The notes under the pieces were generated by a model, which did not search any database, was not told where the DNA came from, and was given only the letters and a program-made list of their open reading frames with translations. A DNA stretch of 64,000 nt from assembly GCA_026419775.2 (NCBI GenBank), contig JAOPGA020001779.1:62001-126000 (forward strand), read 5' to 3'. This document shows, in pieces, positions 1 to 10,090 of this stretch (within the stretch, counting starts at the first letter, position 1; the number at the start of each line of letters is the position of its first letter). The position numbers and the translations under genes were made by a program. This DNA comes from Acrasis kona (lineage: Eukaryota > Heterolobosea > Eutetramitea > Acrasida > Acrasidae).

Positions 1-348
1 CAAGAATCTGGGCTTACTGATAGAGTCAGACAATCTAGCTACACCAACGAGCAGGCCGAATTAGATTTACTTCAGTTTGCACGGCGATTTTGTGCCCCAA
101 AACGTACTTGTTTGGCGGGTAATACAGTTTATATGGACAAGATGTTCCTACAAACATGTATGCCTAATTTAAATGATTACTTTCATTATCGCGTAATTGA
201 TGTTTCTTCAATAAGTGAACTTAGTAAGCGGTGGAGGAGCGATTTGCACCGGAAGAGTCCCAACAAGTCAAACCAACATCGTGCCAGAATCGACATTTAC
301 GAGAGCATAAGAGAGTTGATGTACTACAAAGAAAACTTCTTCAAATAA
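1..348 (+). CDS. REXO2: Oligoribonuclease (REXO2/Orn), 5'-truncated by window edge
   Basis: A DEDDh 3'-5' exoribonuclease that degrades nanoRNAs, in mitochondria and cytoplasm in most eukaryotes. The frame is open from base 1, so only the C-terminal ~115 residues are here. It contains ESGLT, LAGNTVYMDK (family: PLAGNSVHxD), then HYRVIDVSSISEL, the HRARID segment that supplies the catalytic His and Asp of motif III, and the ending YYKENFFK. The usual ALDD reads ARID here, but the catalytic spacing is kept. The first two acidic motifs lie upstream of the window. The family call is firm. Confidence 0.9.
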   Translation, partial: QESGLTDRVRQSSYTNEQAELDLLQFARRFCAPKRTCLAGNTVYMDKMFLQTCMPNLNDYFHYRVIDVSSISELSKRWRSDLHRKSPNKSNQHRARIDIYESIRELMYYKENFFK

Positions 349-397
349 ATTATATTGTAACCAACAGTCAACTTATTTATCTGTACGTTAGAATATC

Positions 398-1749
398 ATG
401 TCACCACGTGATGATCTAGATGACGCACAGGATGCATCTAATATGGATGATGATAAGGAAGAAGATAATCGCGAAGAAAGGGAGGATGAAGAATTAGGTT
501 CGCATGTTATAGTGGAGGATGACAAAGAAGTGGAAGATGCAGAATGGACTCAAGATAACTTTGAGGAACTAATACAAGATAAAGTCTTTACGGAAGAACG
601 ACGTGCCATAGAGCAGTACATGGAGAACAAATTAAAACTTCCCGTCGTTGCGCAGTGGAGGAATCCAGTGCTGTCCACCGTAAAAGAAAATGTAATCATA
701 AAGAGCATTGTACAATTCAACCCATTTACGGGAATCGTATTTATTGTTGAACCTTTATTTGAATTTTATGGTGCCAAGATGACAAAAAAAAGAAGAAGGA
801 CAGTAGTTAAAGATCTCAAAGTATGAACGTTCCACACTATACCATCTAACATTAAAGTCTACAGGATATTATGTACCAGCATCCGACTTGTTTGGAATGA
901 AAAAGAAATCGCTCATAGGCAGAGTATTGGACGCTCACAGACAATATCTCAGGAGGTGTACGCTTGTGAATGAAACGAAGGCCCATCTAGAAATTTCGGA
1001 TCTTAATACGGTCAGGACGGAATGTGAACTCAAGATACCAGGTGTCAACAACATTCAAGCGCCTCATCCCAACATGAATAAATTGCGTTCCAATGATGAT
1101 GTAAACCTTCGTCTGATTGTTAATAAATATCAATCCCATGGTGGAAGGCCACCTACAAAAACAAGTGAATAAAAAATTAGAGGTGAGCAAGGCACTAGAT
1201 TCGCCCGACTCAAATCTAAGAATTACTTTTTGTTGTCCAATGAATTCTGGTTGTGTAAATGATCTGGCCACAATGATTAGATATGTGACCTTGTGTTGTA
1301 ATTTTCCATTTGATGCCAAACTGGTAACAAGATATTCTTTTCTGCAAGAACAGCAGATAGAACTAAGTTTATCGGTGTTGGCTGTTAATTACCGGTGTAA
1401 GCAAGGTGTTATATTCAAGGCAACTGTCACGTCTGCAAAGATAGAGCCAATGGAGGACAAATTCAAGGTGGAGAGGGATGTTGAGAGCGATTCTGAAAAT
1501 GAAGATGATGAGAAGCCAAGGAAGAAGAGAAGAGTTAATGAGGAGGATGTTCAGAATATTGAAACATTTAATGGTAAAGAAATAAAAGTTAATGCTCATA
1601 ATTTGAAAATAAACGAAGAGGGAGATAGCACAAACGTTAAAGTAATGTCTGACTATCAGTTATGGTTTTGTCATTCTCTCCTTGTGGATGAGAGAAAGTC
1701 AGATGATTTATGGAATAGTCTGAGGCACTACCTACAATTTATTGAATAA
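398..1749 (+). CDS. Acidic protein of unknown function, three exons
   Basis: Proposed exons are 398-820, 858-1140 and 1181-1749, giving about 424 aa. The 37-nt first intron (CTAAC just before the acceptor) and the 40-nt second intron join three frames into one protein. The first ~60 residues are extremely Asp/Glu-rich. The middle is globular in composition and includes a DLFGMKKKSLIGR stretch. A second acidic/basic patch near residues 320-350 contains KPRKKRR, a likely nuclear localisation signal. No family was recognised. The NLS and acidic tracts point to a nuclear or chromatin protein, but that is inference. Confidence 0.6.
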
Positions 1750-2059
1750 ACGAAATCAACAACTTATTGAACGGTTTGTTTTTGAGAGTCGTTATTTGTA
1801 TAATATACTATTTAGGCGAAATACTTTCAAAGTACAATAAGGTTATCTTGAGTGCTAAATTTATATTCCTCACATGTACCTCGCATCAAATTGAACAATT
1901 ATATTCCAACGGACCGTAAGACTAACCCGTATATTTTCATCCTGTCAGCAAAAGATGAGCAGATGTTTTGTCACTGTGAGCTTAAAGGCGAAATCAAATC
2001 GAAATTGCCCACTTATATCTATTACGATGATAAAATTGTAAAATATTGTAATAAAATAG
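1750..2059. other. Intergenic, 310 bp
   Basis: This lies between the acidic unknown and the homeobox gene. A 72-codon open frame at 1852-2070 runs into the homeobox start in another frame and has no supporting features. The stretch is AT-rich and is best read as 3' UTR plus promoter or 5' UTR. Confidence 0.5.
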
Positions 2060-3358
2060 ATGCCAAGTGATGATCCCTTCTTTGATGACTCTCCCGACAT
2101 ACGCATGTTGAAGTCAACAGAAGTTGGAAGAGCGAAGCAGTCAGGGGGTATTGTGGTAGCTCCTCTATTTCCCCAAGTTGATAAAACATTAGACGTGGAC
2201 GATAGCATGCTCTTGTCTACTCCCCTCATAGAACCACGCTCAACACCTGGAGTGAGTGCCTCGGGTATGAAACTCGATGACGACGTGTTTGATTCGGAAC
2301 CTATCGAAACTCCATTGACAGACCCTGCGCACCAGATAGGGGCTTGGGCACAATTATTCCCAAGTGAAAGTAACACCCAAAAACCAAAAAATACATCACC
2401 AACAAAGGTCAAGGTTGAATACTTAGTTTCTGTGAAGGAAGAGGAACAACAGGACTCGCCCAAAGAGAAGGCCGAAGAGAAAGAGGAGCAAAAGCATCAA
2501 GACGATTCATATCCAACAGATTTTGGTGGATTTTCCACAAATGAATATGATGGATACCAGTTTTTACATACAAGGTCCGCTTCTTCAGGCACTAATAGCG
2601 AGGTAGGGTCACGCTCGAACAGCCCTCTTTCCTACCCAACCTCTCCTCCTTATCCTTCCACACCTCCACAAACATCTCCGGTCGGAGATAACAGCGGGCA
2701 TATCCACGCCACAGTCTCTTACGAACTCGGAAGCAATCAACTCAGCCTTCTTGATTCGGATCAATTAACTGCTCTTTTAAAATACAAAGTCATCCCAGCC
2801 GTATACAACATTCTTGGCATTATTGACACGGATCACAGCGTCATCACAAACAGCATGCTCATCAAACAACGAGATATTTTACAAAACAAACAGTCTTACG
2901 AAGAAGATGTAGAGCAGTTGATTCGAACGGAGTTGGCATACCTTTTCAAGAATGCACTTTTAGAACAGGACTTGAACCTCGTGACACAGCTTAACAGCAT
3001 TATCCTTAGGGAGGAGTCTTCAAACGATAGTGCGGCTACACAACTCAGATGGAACCAAGAAAAACAAAGACAAAGAAACGAGAAAAATGGAGTGGGTGCT
3101 GGCGGTAATCCCATGCCTCGTATGATTCCTGGTGATGCTAGAAGTCTCTTGATGGAGTGGTTCAATGCAAATAAAGATAATCCGTACCCGGAAGCCGAAC
3201 AGAAAGCTGAATTTATGAGGAAGACTGGTTTGTCCAAAAAACAGATTAAGGACTGGTTCGTAAATGCTCGGCAGAGGTACTTGACTAAACAAGTTAAAAA
3301 GAGAGTGTCAAAAACAAAGAGAAGAACAAGTAGTTTTGGAACCATTACTGTATTATAA
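2060..3358 (+). CDS. TALE-class homeodomain transcription factor
   Basis: A single exon of 432 aa. The homeodomain is near the C-terminus (about residues 350-415). It has the three-residue TALE loop extension (KDNPYPEAEQK) and the recognition helix KKQIKDWFVNARQRY, with the invariant W, F, N and R. A basic tail (VKKRVSKTKRR) follows. The N-terminal ~200 residues are acidic and Ser/Pro-rich with many SP/TP sites, typical of an activation or regulatory region. Residues ~220-310 are helical in character and could be a MEIS/PBX-like dimerisation region, but I do not recognise it. ATG 2060 is the first in frame. Confidence 0.9.
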   Translation: MPSDDPFFDDSPDIRMLKSTEVGRAKQSGGIVVAPLFPQVDKTLDVDDSMLLSTPLIEPRSTPGVSASGMKLDDDVFDSEPIETPLTDPAHQIGAWAQLFPSESNTQKPKNTSPTKVKVEYLVSVKEEEQQDSPKEKAEEKEEQKHQDDSYPTDFGGFSTNEYDGYQFLHTRSASSGTNSEVGSRSNSPLSYPTSPPYPSTPPQTSPVGDNSGHIHATVSYELGSNQLSLLDSDQLTALLKYKVIPAVYNILGIIDTDHSVITNSMLIKQRDILQNKQSYEEDVEQLIRTELAYLFKNALLEQDLNLVTQLNSIILREESSNDSAATQLRWNQEKQRQRNEKNGVGAGGNPMPRMIPGDARSLLMEWFNANKDNPYPEAEQKAEFMRKTGLSKKQIKDWFVNARQRYLTKQVKKRVSKTKRRTSSFGTITVL

Positions 3359-3455
3359 TAAACCAATTTAATAATTTTTCATTGCTTCTATGTGTTGTTC
3401 GTGTGAATAAGGTTGTAATAGTAGTCAACCAACCAACTCTTTTTATTATCACAAC

Positions 3456-3752
3456 ATGGGACGGAAGGAGAGAATCGGAGACTACACCATTGATGGAGAA
3501 TATTTTCGTGAAAGAGTTCTGACAAAGAATGAAAATGCTTGCGATTCAGAATACAGGAATCTTACAGATTGTTTAACAAAACCTGGTGCGCCAGAAGATG
3601 ACGACGATAAGATGATTCTTTGCGAGGGTTATTATACACGCCTTTCTGTTTGTGTACAAAAAAGAGAAAAGGAGGCTAAAAGAGATAACAAAAGACTACA
3701 AACCATCAAAAGTCAAATAATTCGCCTGCAAAAGAGAATAGTAAAGTTATAA
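3456..3752 (+). CDS. Small twin-CX9C (CHCH-type) protein
   Basis: 98 aa with two CX9C motifs: CDSEYRNLTDC and CEGYYTRLSVC. Their spacing is that of a coiled-coil-helix-coiled-coil-helix fold, as in proteins imported into the mitochondrial intermembrane space by the Mia40 pathway. The linker is acidic (EDDDDK) and the C-terminal third is a basic, Lys/Arg/Gln-rich helix. I cannot assign it to a named CHCH family (COX assembly factor, CHCHD and others). Intermembrane-space location is inferred from the motif only. Confidence 0.7.
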   Translation: MGRKERIGDYTIDGEYFRERVLTKNENACDSEYRNLTDCLTKPGAPEDDDDKMILCEGYYTRLSVCVQKREKEAKRDNKRLQTIKSQIIRLQKRIVKL

Positions 3753-3795
3753 GTGTAAATCAAAGAATAAAACAGTAAACGTTATTTAATGAGGG

Positions 3796-4288
3796 TCAAT
3801 CACCACGATACACAACTTGATTCTTCTCAGTCTCTCCAATTTTAATTTCGTGCAAGAGATCTCCCAAGTGAGGCTTCAACTGGGCCCATATATATACAGC
3901 AAGATTTTCTGTTGTTGAAACTTGATTTTTAAAGTACTCCACATCTATAATTAATATATGAACAATCATTAGCTTACCTAAATCAAGATTTTTATGATCA
4001 AGATGTTGCAGAACGTGAATTTTCATGTAACTTGTAAGATCAGTTAGATTCACAACCATCCCTGTTCTTTTATCAATCTAAACTTGATTAACCCACTATT
4101 AATTTGAAAATCTGAATTACATCTCCAAAAACAGTAACCTTCAACACATAATTGTGTCCGTGTCCATTGATGTGATTGCACTTATCGTATATAGCCTTAT
4201 TCTCTTCATCAGAGAGCTCTTTAGAATGCAATCTATGTGCTGCAGAAAAAGTTTCTCTTCTTGACAAATAACACCTCGGTTGCGTCAT
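3796..4288 (-). CDS. PTS: 6-pyruvoyltetrahydropterin synthase (PTPS) family
   Basis: Exons 4288-4121, 4077-3978 and 3944-3796 encode about 138 aa, the usual PTPS length. The zinc-ligand region reads FSAAHRLHS and then [14 protein letters not shown], giving the three histidines. The second exon carries GMVVNLTDL and LDHKNLDLD. The third has [11 protein letters not shown] and ends in the [10 protein letters not shown] segment with the conserved Glu. The cysteine before NHxNGHGH ([11 protein letters not shown]) fits the catalytic Cys. Introns are 43 and 33 nt. In eukaryotes this enzyme makes tetrahydrobiopterin precursors; a related QueD-like activity cannot be excluded from sequence alone. Confidence 0.92.
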
Positions 4289-4344
4289 GAACAATGTTAT
4301 TACAATTTTAAAAATCGATTTTATTAATAATAATTTACTTCACA

Positions 4345-5888
4345 TTAAAACCTGATGTTATCCATAAGCAACAGTTCGCCAGCTTCGTTCCTCTTTACAG
4401 GCTTGAAGAATAATCTAGAGATGTAACCAAATATTATAAACAAGAATGATGATAATACGATCAAGGCAATAGTACACATAGATGTTCCAGCCACAATCCA
4501 TGTCGCTAATTGTAACGTTCTGTTAACTTTCACGGTCGTCGTGACCTTAGCCTGTATGGTGTAATTAGCAGGAAAACTATTAGCAGACACAACAACATTA
4601 AAGATATCATTATTTAGATTTTTATCTTGATAGGTGATTGCAGATCCCATTGAACTTTTCATGAACAATGGTGCATCAACCATGGGCTCTTTGAGAACAG
4701 AAACATTAAACGTGACATCTTTAGAGATTGGAGTAACAGTTAATTGAAAACCATCTTTTGTCACATTAACAAAATAATAATCTCTCGCATTAGTTCCCTC
4801 AGTATAGAAGTCTATTTTAGCACCACCATAGACAAGTTCAACGGAAGTGGTCAAAACATTTTTAAAAGTGACTTTGCCGACAGACGCCGATACATCACTT
4901 CCATAAATTGCGAACATTATTGTCGCCTTGTTGTATCTAGGATAGAACAGGTTATAATTATTTATTACATTTGATGCGTCCTTGGATGGTGCTCTACCTT
5001 CATAGTCTACATAAACTTGTGCATTGTTGTAAACTCCATTGTACTCAACTTCGGTGCTGGCTTCGACTTGGTATGAATAGTAGAATGGATCGCTTCCAGC
5101 AGCAGGCACTACAACGTTGTAGGTCTTTGTTGGATCGGAAAAGGTTTGATCTCCTGAGATGATCATGATCGGAATCGTTGCATCAGTGCAAGGTGCTGGA
5201 CACAAGATTGGGTTGATTTGAAAGTATACGAGGCCATCTACAGCGTTGGATTTTGCTACGAAGATGGCTAAAGGTTGATTGTCTTGTACGATCATGCTTT
5301 TCATTAATTGACCACTCCAAGTGTCGTTGAGCCCATATGAAACATTATATTGAGATCCTGCTACTCTACAAGGACTCAAGCCGACTGCTAATTGCTGCGA
5401 AGATTTACTTGCAACTGCATAAAATGTTGTGATGGATGGGTACGCTATTTGTGTTTGTGTGGGGTCGATTGTTGTAACGTCATAGTAAAGTGATGTGAAT
5501 GTAACGGAGGGTGTATTAGCGACGTCCCCATTGTTGTTGAACGTAAAATAAATAGTGCGTGAGGTTAATGTGGGGTGGATGTAAAAGATTCTATCTCTTG
5601 ACGGAAGCCAGTCTGCTGTTGTCGCGGTCGGTTGTATGTCTAGTTTCGCATAGACAACAATGTCGGGTGAAAGAGTACTAAAGTCGATAGAAAGTTGAAA
5701 ATTTGGGGGTATTGTCACGAATGTACAAGTATTCGACTTTGGTTGTGCCTCAGGCAATGCTCGAGTAACATTAATAAATGATTCTATTTCAAAGTTAAGA
5801 ATGATTTTATACAATACATACCTGTACATTGAGAATGAGCATATGCAACTATAAAGAGCAACATTATAAAGAACGATGTTGTTGACAT
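4345..5888 (-). CDS. Type I membrane protein with signal peptide, unknown ectodomain
   Basis: Exons 5888-5822 and 5783-4345 give about 501 aa. The short first exon encodes a clear signal peptide (MSTTSFFIMLLFIVAYA). A ~420-residue ectodomain follows, rich in Thr, Val, Tyr and NxT/S sites and apparently built of beta-rich repeats. One transmembrane helix lies near residues 455-480, and the cytoplasmic tail is ~20 residues. The paired CxxxC (CPAPC) and several aromatic repeats suggest beta-sandwich modules. No named family was recognised. A cell-surface or adhesion role is inference. Confidence 0.75.
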
Positions 5889-5987
5889 TGGTATGTTGTC
5901 AACTATAATCTTTCATGAAAGACGGGTTAATTTGCGGAGAAACAAAGAGCGGCATACACCCAGCAATAACATGAATTTTACATTTAT

Positions 5988-8900
5988 TTACCAAATCAAA
6001 TGCTTCTCCACCCATGATCTAGGTGTAGATGCACGCCAACATAGTTTTACGATTTCTTGGTGGACTAGAATGAATGCAAAGAATGGCAAACCACACAGCC
6101 AAATCAAACCATCTCTACCAAACAAACCAGACGCTCCAAACGCACCGTTTAATCCAGGAATATAAACTACAGCGATTGCGAAGCATACCATCCACAGCAT
6201 ACTCAATAACATGGCAGTGTTTTCGAATCCAAATTGGAACACGCTCAATTTACGACATCTACACACCAAAATGTTAGCCCACTGGCCGAACATCACGGCC
6301 AAGAAGTAACCTGCATGTGCCTTGTTCAGAATGTCCTCTTGTTGGTGCGAATCGTACACTTGTCCATAAGCATTCGTAATATCTGGAGCGTTGGCCACAA
6401 AGTAAGTAAATCCAGAGTTGACTAGAGAAGCTGGAGTGAAACCATAGGATGCCATCACACAAAAGTAACCAAACAAACCACCAAGCGATATGATAAAACC
6501 AATCTGGAACCAAGAATACAAGAACAAACGATCGCTCACCATGTGTTCCGTAGGCTTGCGAGGAGGTCTCAACATGATGTCGCTCTCGGGTCTCTCGTAA
6601 GCAAACGCAATGGCAGGCAACATGTCGAGACCGAGATCAATACTAACGGTCAACAACAAGGACAATGGCAACGGAAGACCAACAAAGAAATAACAAAAGT
6701 AAGGAGTCAACTCAGGATAAGCATGACTCAACAAATACGCTACAGATTTTTTCAAATTATCAAAGACCAAACGACCCTCCTCCACAGCAGCAATGATGCT
6801 CGCAAAGTTATCGTCCAACAAAATCATGGCCGCTGCCTCCTTGCTGACCTCGCTTCCGCTTATGTTCATGGCGATACCAATATCAGCCTTCTTTAACGCT
6901 GGAGAATCGTTCACTCCATCACCAGTCACCGCAACAATCTCTCCTCTGTTCTGAAAGTGCTCCACGATGATTAGTTTTTGTTGTGGACTGGTCCTGGCGA
7001 ACACGATTTCTCTCTTGCTCAATATTCTGTTCCAATCCTTGAGCGTTAATCCAGGAATGGTGTCGCCCGCCACCACCACAGCATCCGCTCGATTGGGAGA
7101 CACTTGCTCCACTGGAATGCCCTCTCTCTCTGCGATATCCTCGACGGTATCGCCCTTGATGATATTGACTTGCTTAGCGATGGCTTTGGCAGTGTCGGGA
7201 TGATCTCCGGTGACCATCACCACCCTGATGCCAGCGGTGATGCACAAACTAACTGCTTCGGGCACGCCCTCTTTCGGAGGATCGATCAAACTCATCAACC
7301 CTACAAAATGCATGGTGCGACGTGGTATTTGTAGCGTCTCTGGTGTTTCTTTCGAAATATCGGAGACGCTAGCGATTCTGTTTAGTATGGGATCCTTGTC
7401 CTGTAATTTCAACTCTGCGAATCCCAACACGCGCTCTCCGAAGCTACTCATTCGCTTGATGGCACCGTTGATTTTGTCCTTCCATTCTTGCGTTAGTTCC
7501 ACCGGCTCTGCATCTGCTTCCGGGATGATGTGGCTACAGAACGCGGTGATGCGCTCTGGTGCTCCCTTCATGAATACAAAAGTATCGGTTCCTACTTGAC
7601 GAATGGATAGGTACCACTTGTTGGTGGAGTTGAACGGAATGTCGAATAGTAGCGGATTGCTGGCGCGATAGGCCTTGACCGTGCTCAATGGCTCTACGAA
7701 TTTGATGATTGCTTGTTCGCTCGCATCTCCGTTTGCTTTTCTTCTCAAGATTGGTTTCTCCATGTTTTCGGGCGTGTCTTCGAAATTAGCAACGGATCCC
7801 AAACCTGCCACTCTCTTGAGTTTTTCAAAGGTGGGATCGCTGGTGTTGAAATCTGCTCTCGTATCGGAGGCGCTGGTGGCGCATTGGAACATTTTGTCAT
7901 TGTACCAAATGTGCGAGACGGTCATTCTGTTTTGTGTGAGCGTTCCCGTCTTGTCGGAGCAGATGGTCGAGGAGGAACCTAATGTTTCGATGCTCTCCAA
8001 CTTTTTCACTCTCACGTGCTTGGACTGCATGCGCTTTGCTGTTAATGCTAAACCTACGCTCACCGTGGGTAGCAATGCTTCCGGTACGTTCGCGACCATG
8101 GTGGCCACGGCTAGAATAATGTTGTCGATCCATAACGTTGGCGTCCTCACGAAACCCAAAATCAAAAAGATGATTCCTTCGACGAATGCAATCACACTGA
8201 CGCTCTTGACCAACAAGTTGATTTCTCTCCTGAGCGGTGTCTCTACGACCTTGGTGTTGCTGACTAGACCTGCGATCTGTCCGATGGCAGTACGATCGCC
8301 AGTGGCTACCACCACGCAGAGTCCTGTTCCTTTCGTAACGAGCGTTCCGTTGAATACCAAGTTCTTGGTCTCTAATGGATTGTCATGTGTCTTGTTGGTG
8401 CTTCTTTGTTGTGGCTCTACTTCTCCTGTTAAGGAAGAATTATCGACGAATAATTCATTAAAGTCGATCACTCTCAAGTCGGCGGGGATCTTTTCTCCGG
8501 CTTTGATTTTTACCAAGTCGCCACAGACCAATTCTTTGGGGTCTATGCTAAGTTCTTTTCCGCCATCTCTAACAACTAGGCAAGTTGTTGCGAGTTGTGA
8601 CCCAAAGTCCAAGTTACTGTTGCTCATCTCTTCCGTGAAGAAGGTGAATAGACCTGTGATTATTACCACGGCGGCCAATACGATTCCCAGATATAGATTG
8701 TCATATACTAAACCTGAGGGATAAGGATGGGGTGTGTAGAACAACCCAAGCTGAATAAAAAATGCAAGGAAACACAATAAAGAACTAACTTCGAGTAGGA
8801 TCGCAAAGAATGTCAAAAAATTTCTGAAGAATCTAACCAATATTGGGGTTGTCTTGACGGGAGTTAGGATGTTTGGTCCGTTAACTTCGAGTCTTTTGGT

Positions 8901-9302
8901 ATAAATTTCTTGATCCAGTCCAGTACTTCTTGCGGGATTTGTATCGTTAATGTGAGTCTCGGGTAAGTTATGTGCCAATTCTTGCAACGTCCATAAGTGT
9001 TCGACAGTCTCCAAACCCTTCTTCATCTGCTCGACATCTAATTTTTTCTTTCCCTTCATGGCCTTTTGCTTGTGCTTTGATATAATCTGCTCATTCTTAT
9101 GTTTCATGGCAGTAAAGTGAACTGGGATCTCTAGACTTGTGCGATTCACTGCAAGAGTGTCTGTGCGTGGACCTTGTGCCGACAGACGCTCTGCTGATCT
9201 ACGGGACATGGAAGATGATGTCAAATCAATCTCTTCTGTACCTACATAAGTAGGAACAGTGTTAAGGTGCTCAAACACTGCAGGTTGTGTATTGAGGTCC
9301 AT
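5988..9302 (-). CDS. P-type ATPase, type IIC (Na+/K+ or H+/K+ ATPase alpha-like)
   Basis: One uninterrupted exon of 1104 aa starting at ATG 9302 (an upstream open extension lacks an ATG). It has the A-domain TGE (LTGEVEPQ), the phosphorylation loop SDKTGTLTQN, the nucleotide-binding KGAPER, the TGD motif VTGDHPDTA and the hinge VTGDGVNDSPALKKADIG. Ten transmembrane segments fit. The overall match is to Na,K-ATPase alpha, including the terminal WVEK. Cation residues corresponding to E327, E779, D804 and D808 are kept (VPEAL, YPELT, IDLGLDM), but S775/N776 read His/Ala, D926 reads Asn, and the site-III Glu in M9 is missing. Ion specificity is therefore uncertain. No beta-subunit gene was seen in the window. 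Confidence 0.93.
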   Translation of the reverse strand: MDLNTQPAVFEHLNTVPTYVGTEEIDLTSSSMSRRSAERLSAQGPRTDTLAVNRTSLEIPVHFTAMKHKNEQIISKHKQKAMKGKKKLDVEQMKKGLETVEHLWTLQELAHNLPETHINDTNPARSTGLDQEIYTKRLEVNGPNILTPVKTTPILVRFFRNFLTFFAILLEVSSLLCFLAFFIQLGLFYTPHPYPSGLVYDNLYLGIVLAAVVIITGLFTFFTEEMSNSNLDFGSQLATTCLVVRDGGKELSIDPKELVCGDLVKIKAGEKIPADLRVIDFNELFVDNSSLTGEVEPQQRSTNKTHDNPLETKNLVFNGTLVTKGTGLCVVVATGDRTAIGQIAGLVSNTKVVETPLRREINLLVKSVSVIAFVEGIIFLILGFVRTPTLWIDNIILAVATMVANVPEALLPTVSVGLALTAKRMQSKHVRVKKLESIETLGSSSTICSDKTGTLTQNRMTVSHIWYNDKMFQCATSASDTRADFNTSDPTFEKLKRVAGLGSVANFEDTPENMEKPILRRKANGDASEQAIIKFVEPLSTVKAYRASNPLLFDIPFNSTNKWYLSIRQVGTDTFVFMKGAPERITAFCSHIIPEADAEPVELTQEWKDKINGAIKRMSSFGERVLGFAELKLQDKDPILNRIASVSDISKETPETLQIPRRTMHFVGLMSLIDPPKEGVPEAVSLCITAGIRVVMVTGDHPDTAKAIAKQVNIIKGDTVEDIAEREGIPVEQVSPNRADAVVVAGDTIPGLTLKDWNRILSKREIVFARTSPQQKLIIVEHFQNRGEIVAVTGDGVNDSPALKKADIGIAMNISGSEVSKEAAAMILLDDNFASIIAAVEEGRLVFDNLKKSVAYLLSHAYPELTPYFCYFFVGLPLPLSLLLTVSIDLGLDMLPAIAFAYERPESDIMLRPPRKPTEHMVSDRLFLYSWFQIGFIISLGGLFGYFCVMASYGFTPASLVNSGFTYFVANAPDITNAYGQVYDSHQQEDILNKAHAGYFLAVMFGQWANILVCRCRKLSVFQFGFENTAMLLSMLWMVCFAIAVVYIPGLNGAFGASGLFGRDGLIWLCGLPFFAFILVHQEIVKLCWRASTPRSWVEKHLIW

Positions 9303-10090
9303 TTTAATTTGTTTTGTGTATGATGGGTGCGGGACTCGGTCATTCTTCTTTTGGCCAAAGAATAAAAAGAAATTTACCCAAAACCTCAAATCAAAACCAT
9401 TTTTAATGAAGGGGTTTATCTTATAACTACAAATCACTATTGAAGAACCTTATCTTCGAGACTTTAATATAGCGTACCCTCTTTGCTGTGTTTAATTTCT
9501 ACAGAGATATAGCCAACTATAGTTGATTCTATTTCTACAACTCGATAACCATATTTGTAATTCTCCCGAAAAGTGGAGACAACTAATTTTTCCTGAGCTG
9601 GAGACGAGAACAAACCCTCTTGGTTGTGGACAGCATTCGTGTGAACTGGCGAGAAATGTCACAAATCCATATCAAGTGATTTGCCATTCTTTCAGCACAT
9701 TAGTTTTAAAAGTTGGACCTAAATGTGTAGTTTTTGTATTCACGACGGGTTGATTTTCAGTCTGTTCCAAATGAAAGAAAAAACTAGAAAATTTTTATGC
9801 TCGCTCGGATGGAGGCTATACCTTCACGCTACTAGATGTTAGATGACTACTTCCTTCTTATTGTCTCATGATTACTGTAGCAAAATCGGCAATTACATGG
9901 GCATATTGGATCGTCCTATTTGTTTGTAAATTGCCTCATCATTGATGTTCAAGACTATTCCAGAGAGCCTGCGTTGAGCATTACAAATAAAACGGAAAGT
10001 TCATTTAAATATGACATTGTAACCAGTTGTTTATTACTAAATATATACTAGCCGTTATCATCACGTCACAACGATTGTAAAATAAATCAA
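9303..10090. other. Intergenic, 788 bp, divergent promoter region
   Basis: The longest gene-free stretch between two divergent starts (the ATPase at 9302 and the one-helix membrane protein at 10091). A 76-codon open frame at 9523-9753 has no support. An 8-bp TCACGTCA, a CRE/ATF-like core, lies at 10061-10068, close to the downstream start. Nothing else is distinctive. Confidence 0.5.

Noticed and set aside
1852-2070. 72-codon frame before the homeobox gene
   Set aside because: No ATG context or motif. It overlaps the homeobox start in another frame and is best read as leader sequence.
7675-8724. 349-codon plus-strand open frame antisense to the P-type ATPase
   Set aside because: It mirrors conserved ATPase codons, has no motif, and lies fully inside a gene with all catalytic signatures.
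9523-9753. 76-codon frame in the ATPase upstream gap
   Set aside because: No similarity, unusual composition and no splice partners. It is compatible with chance.
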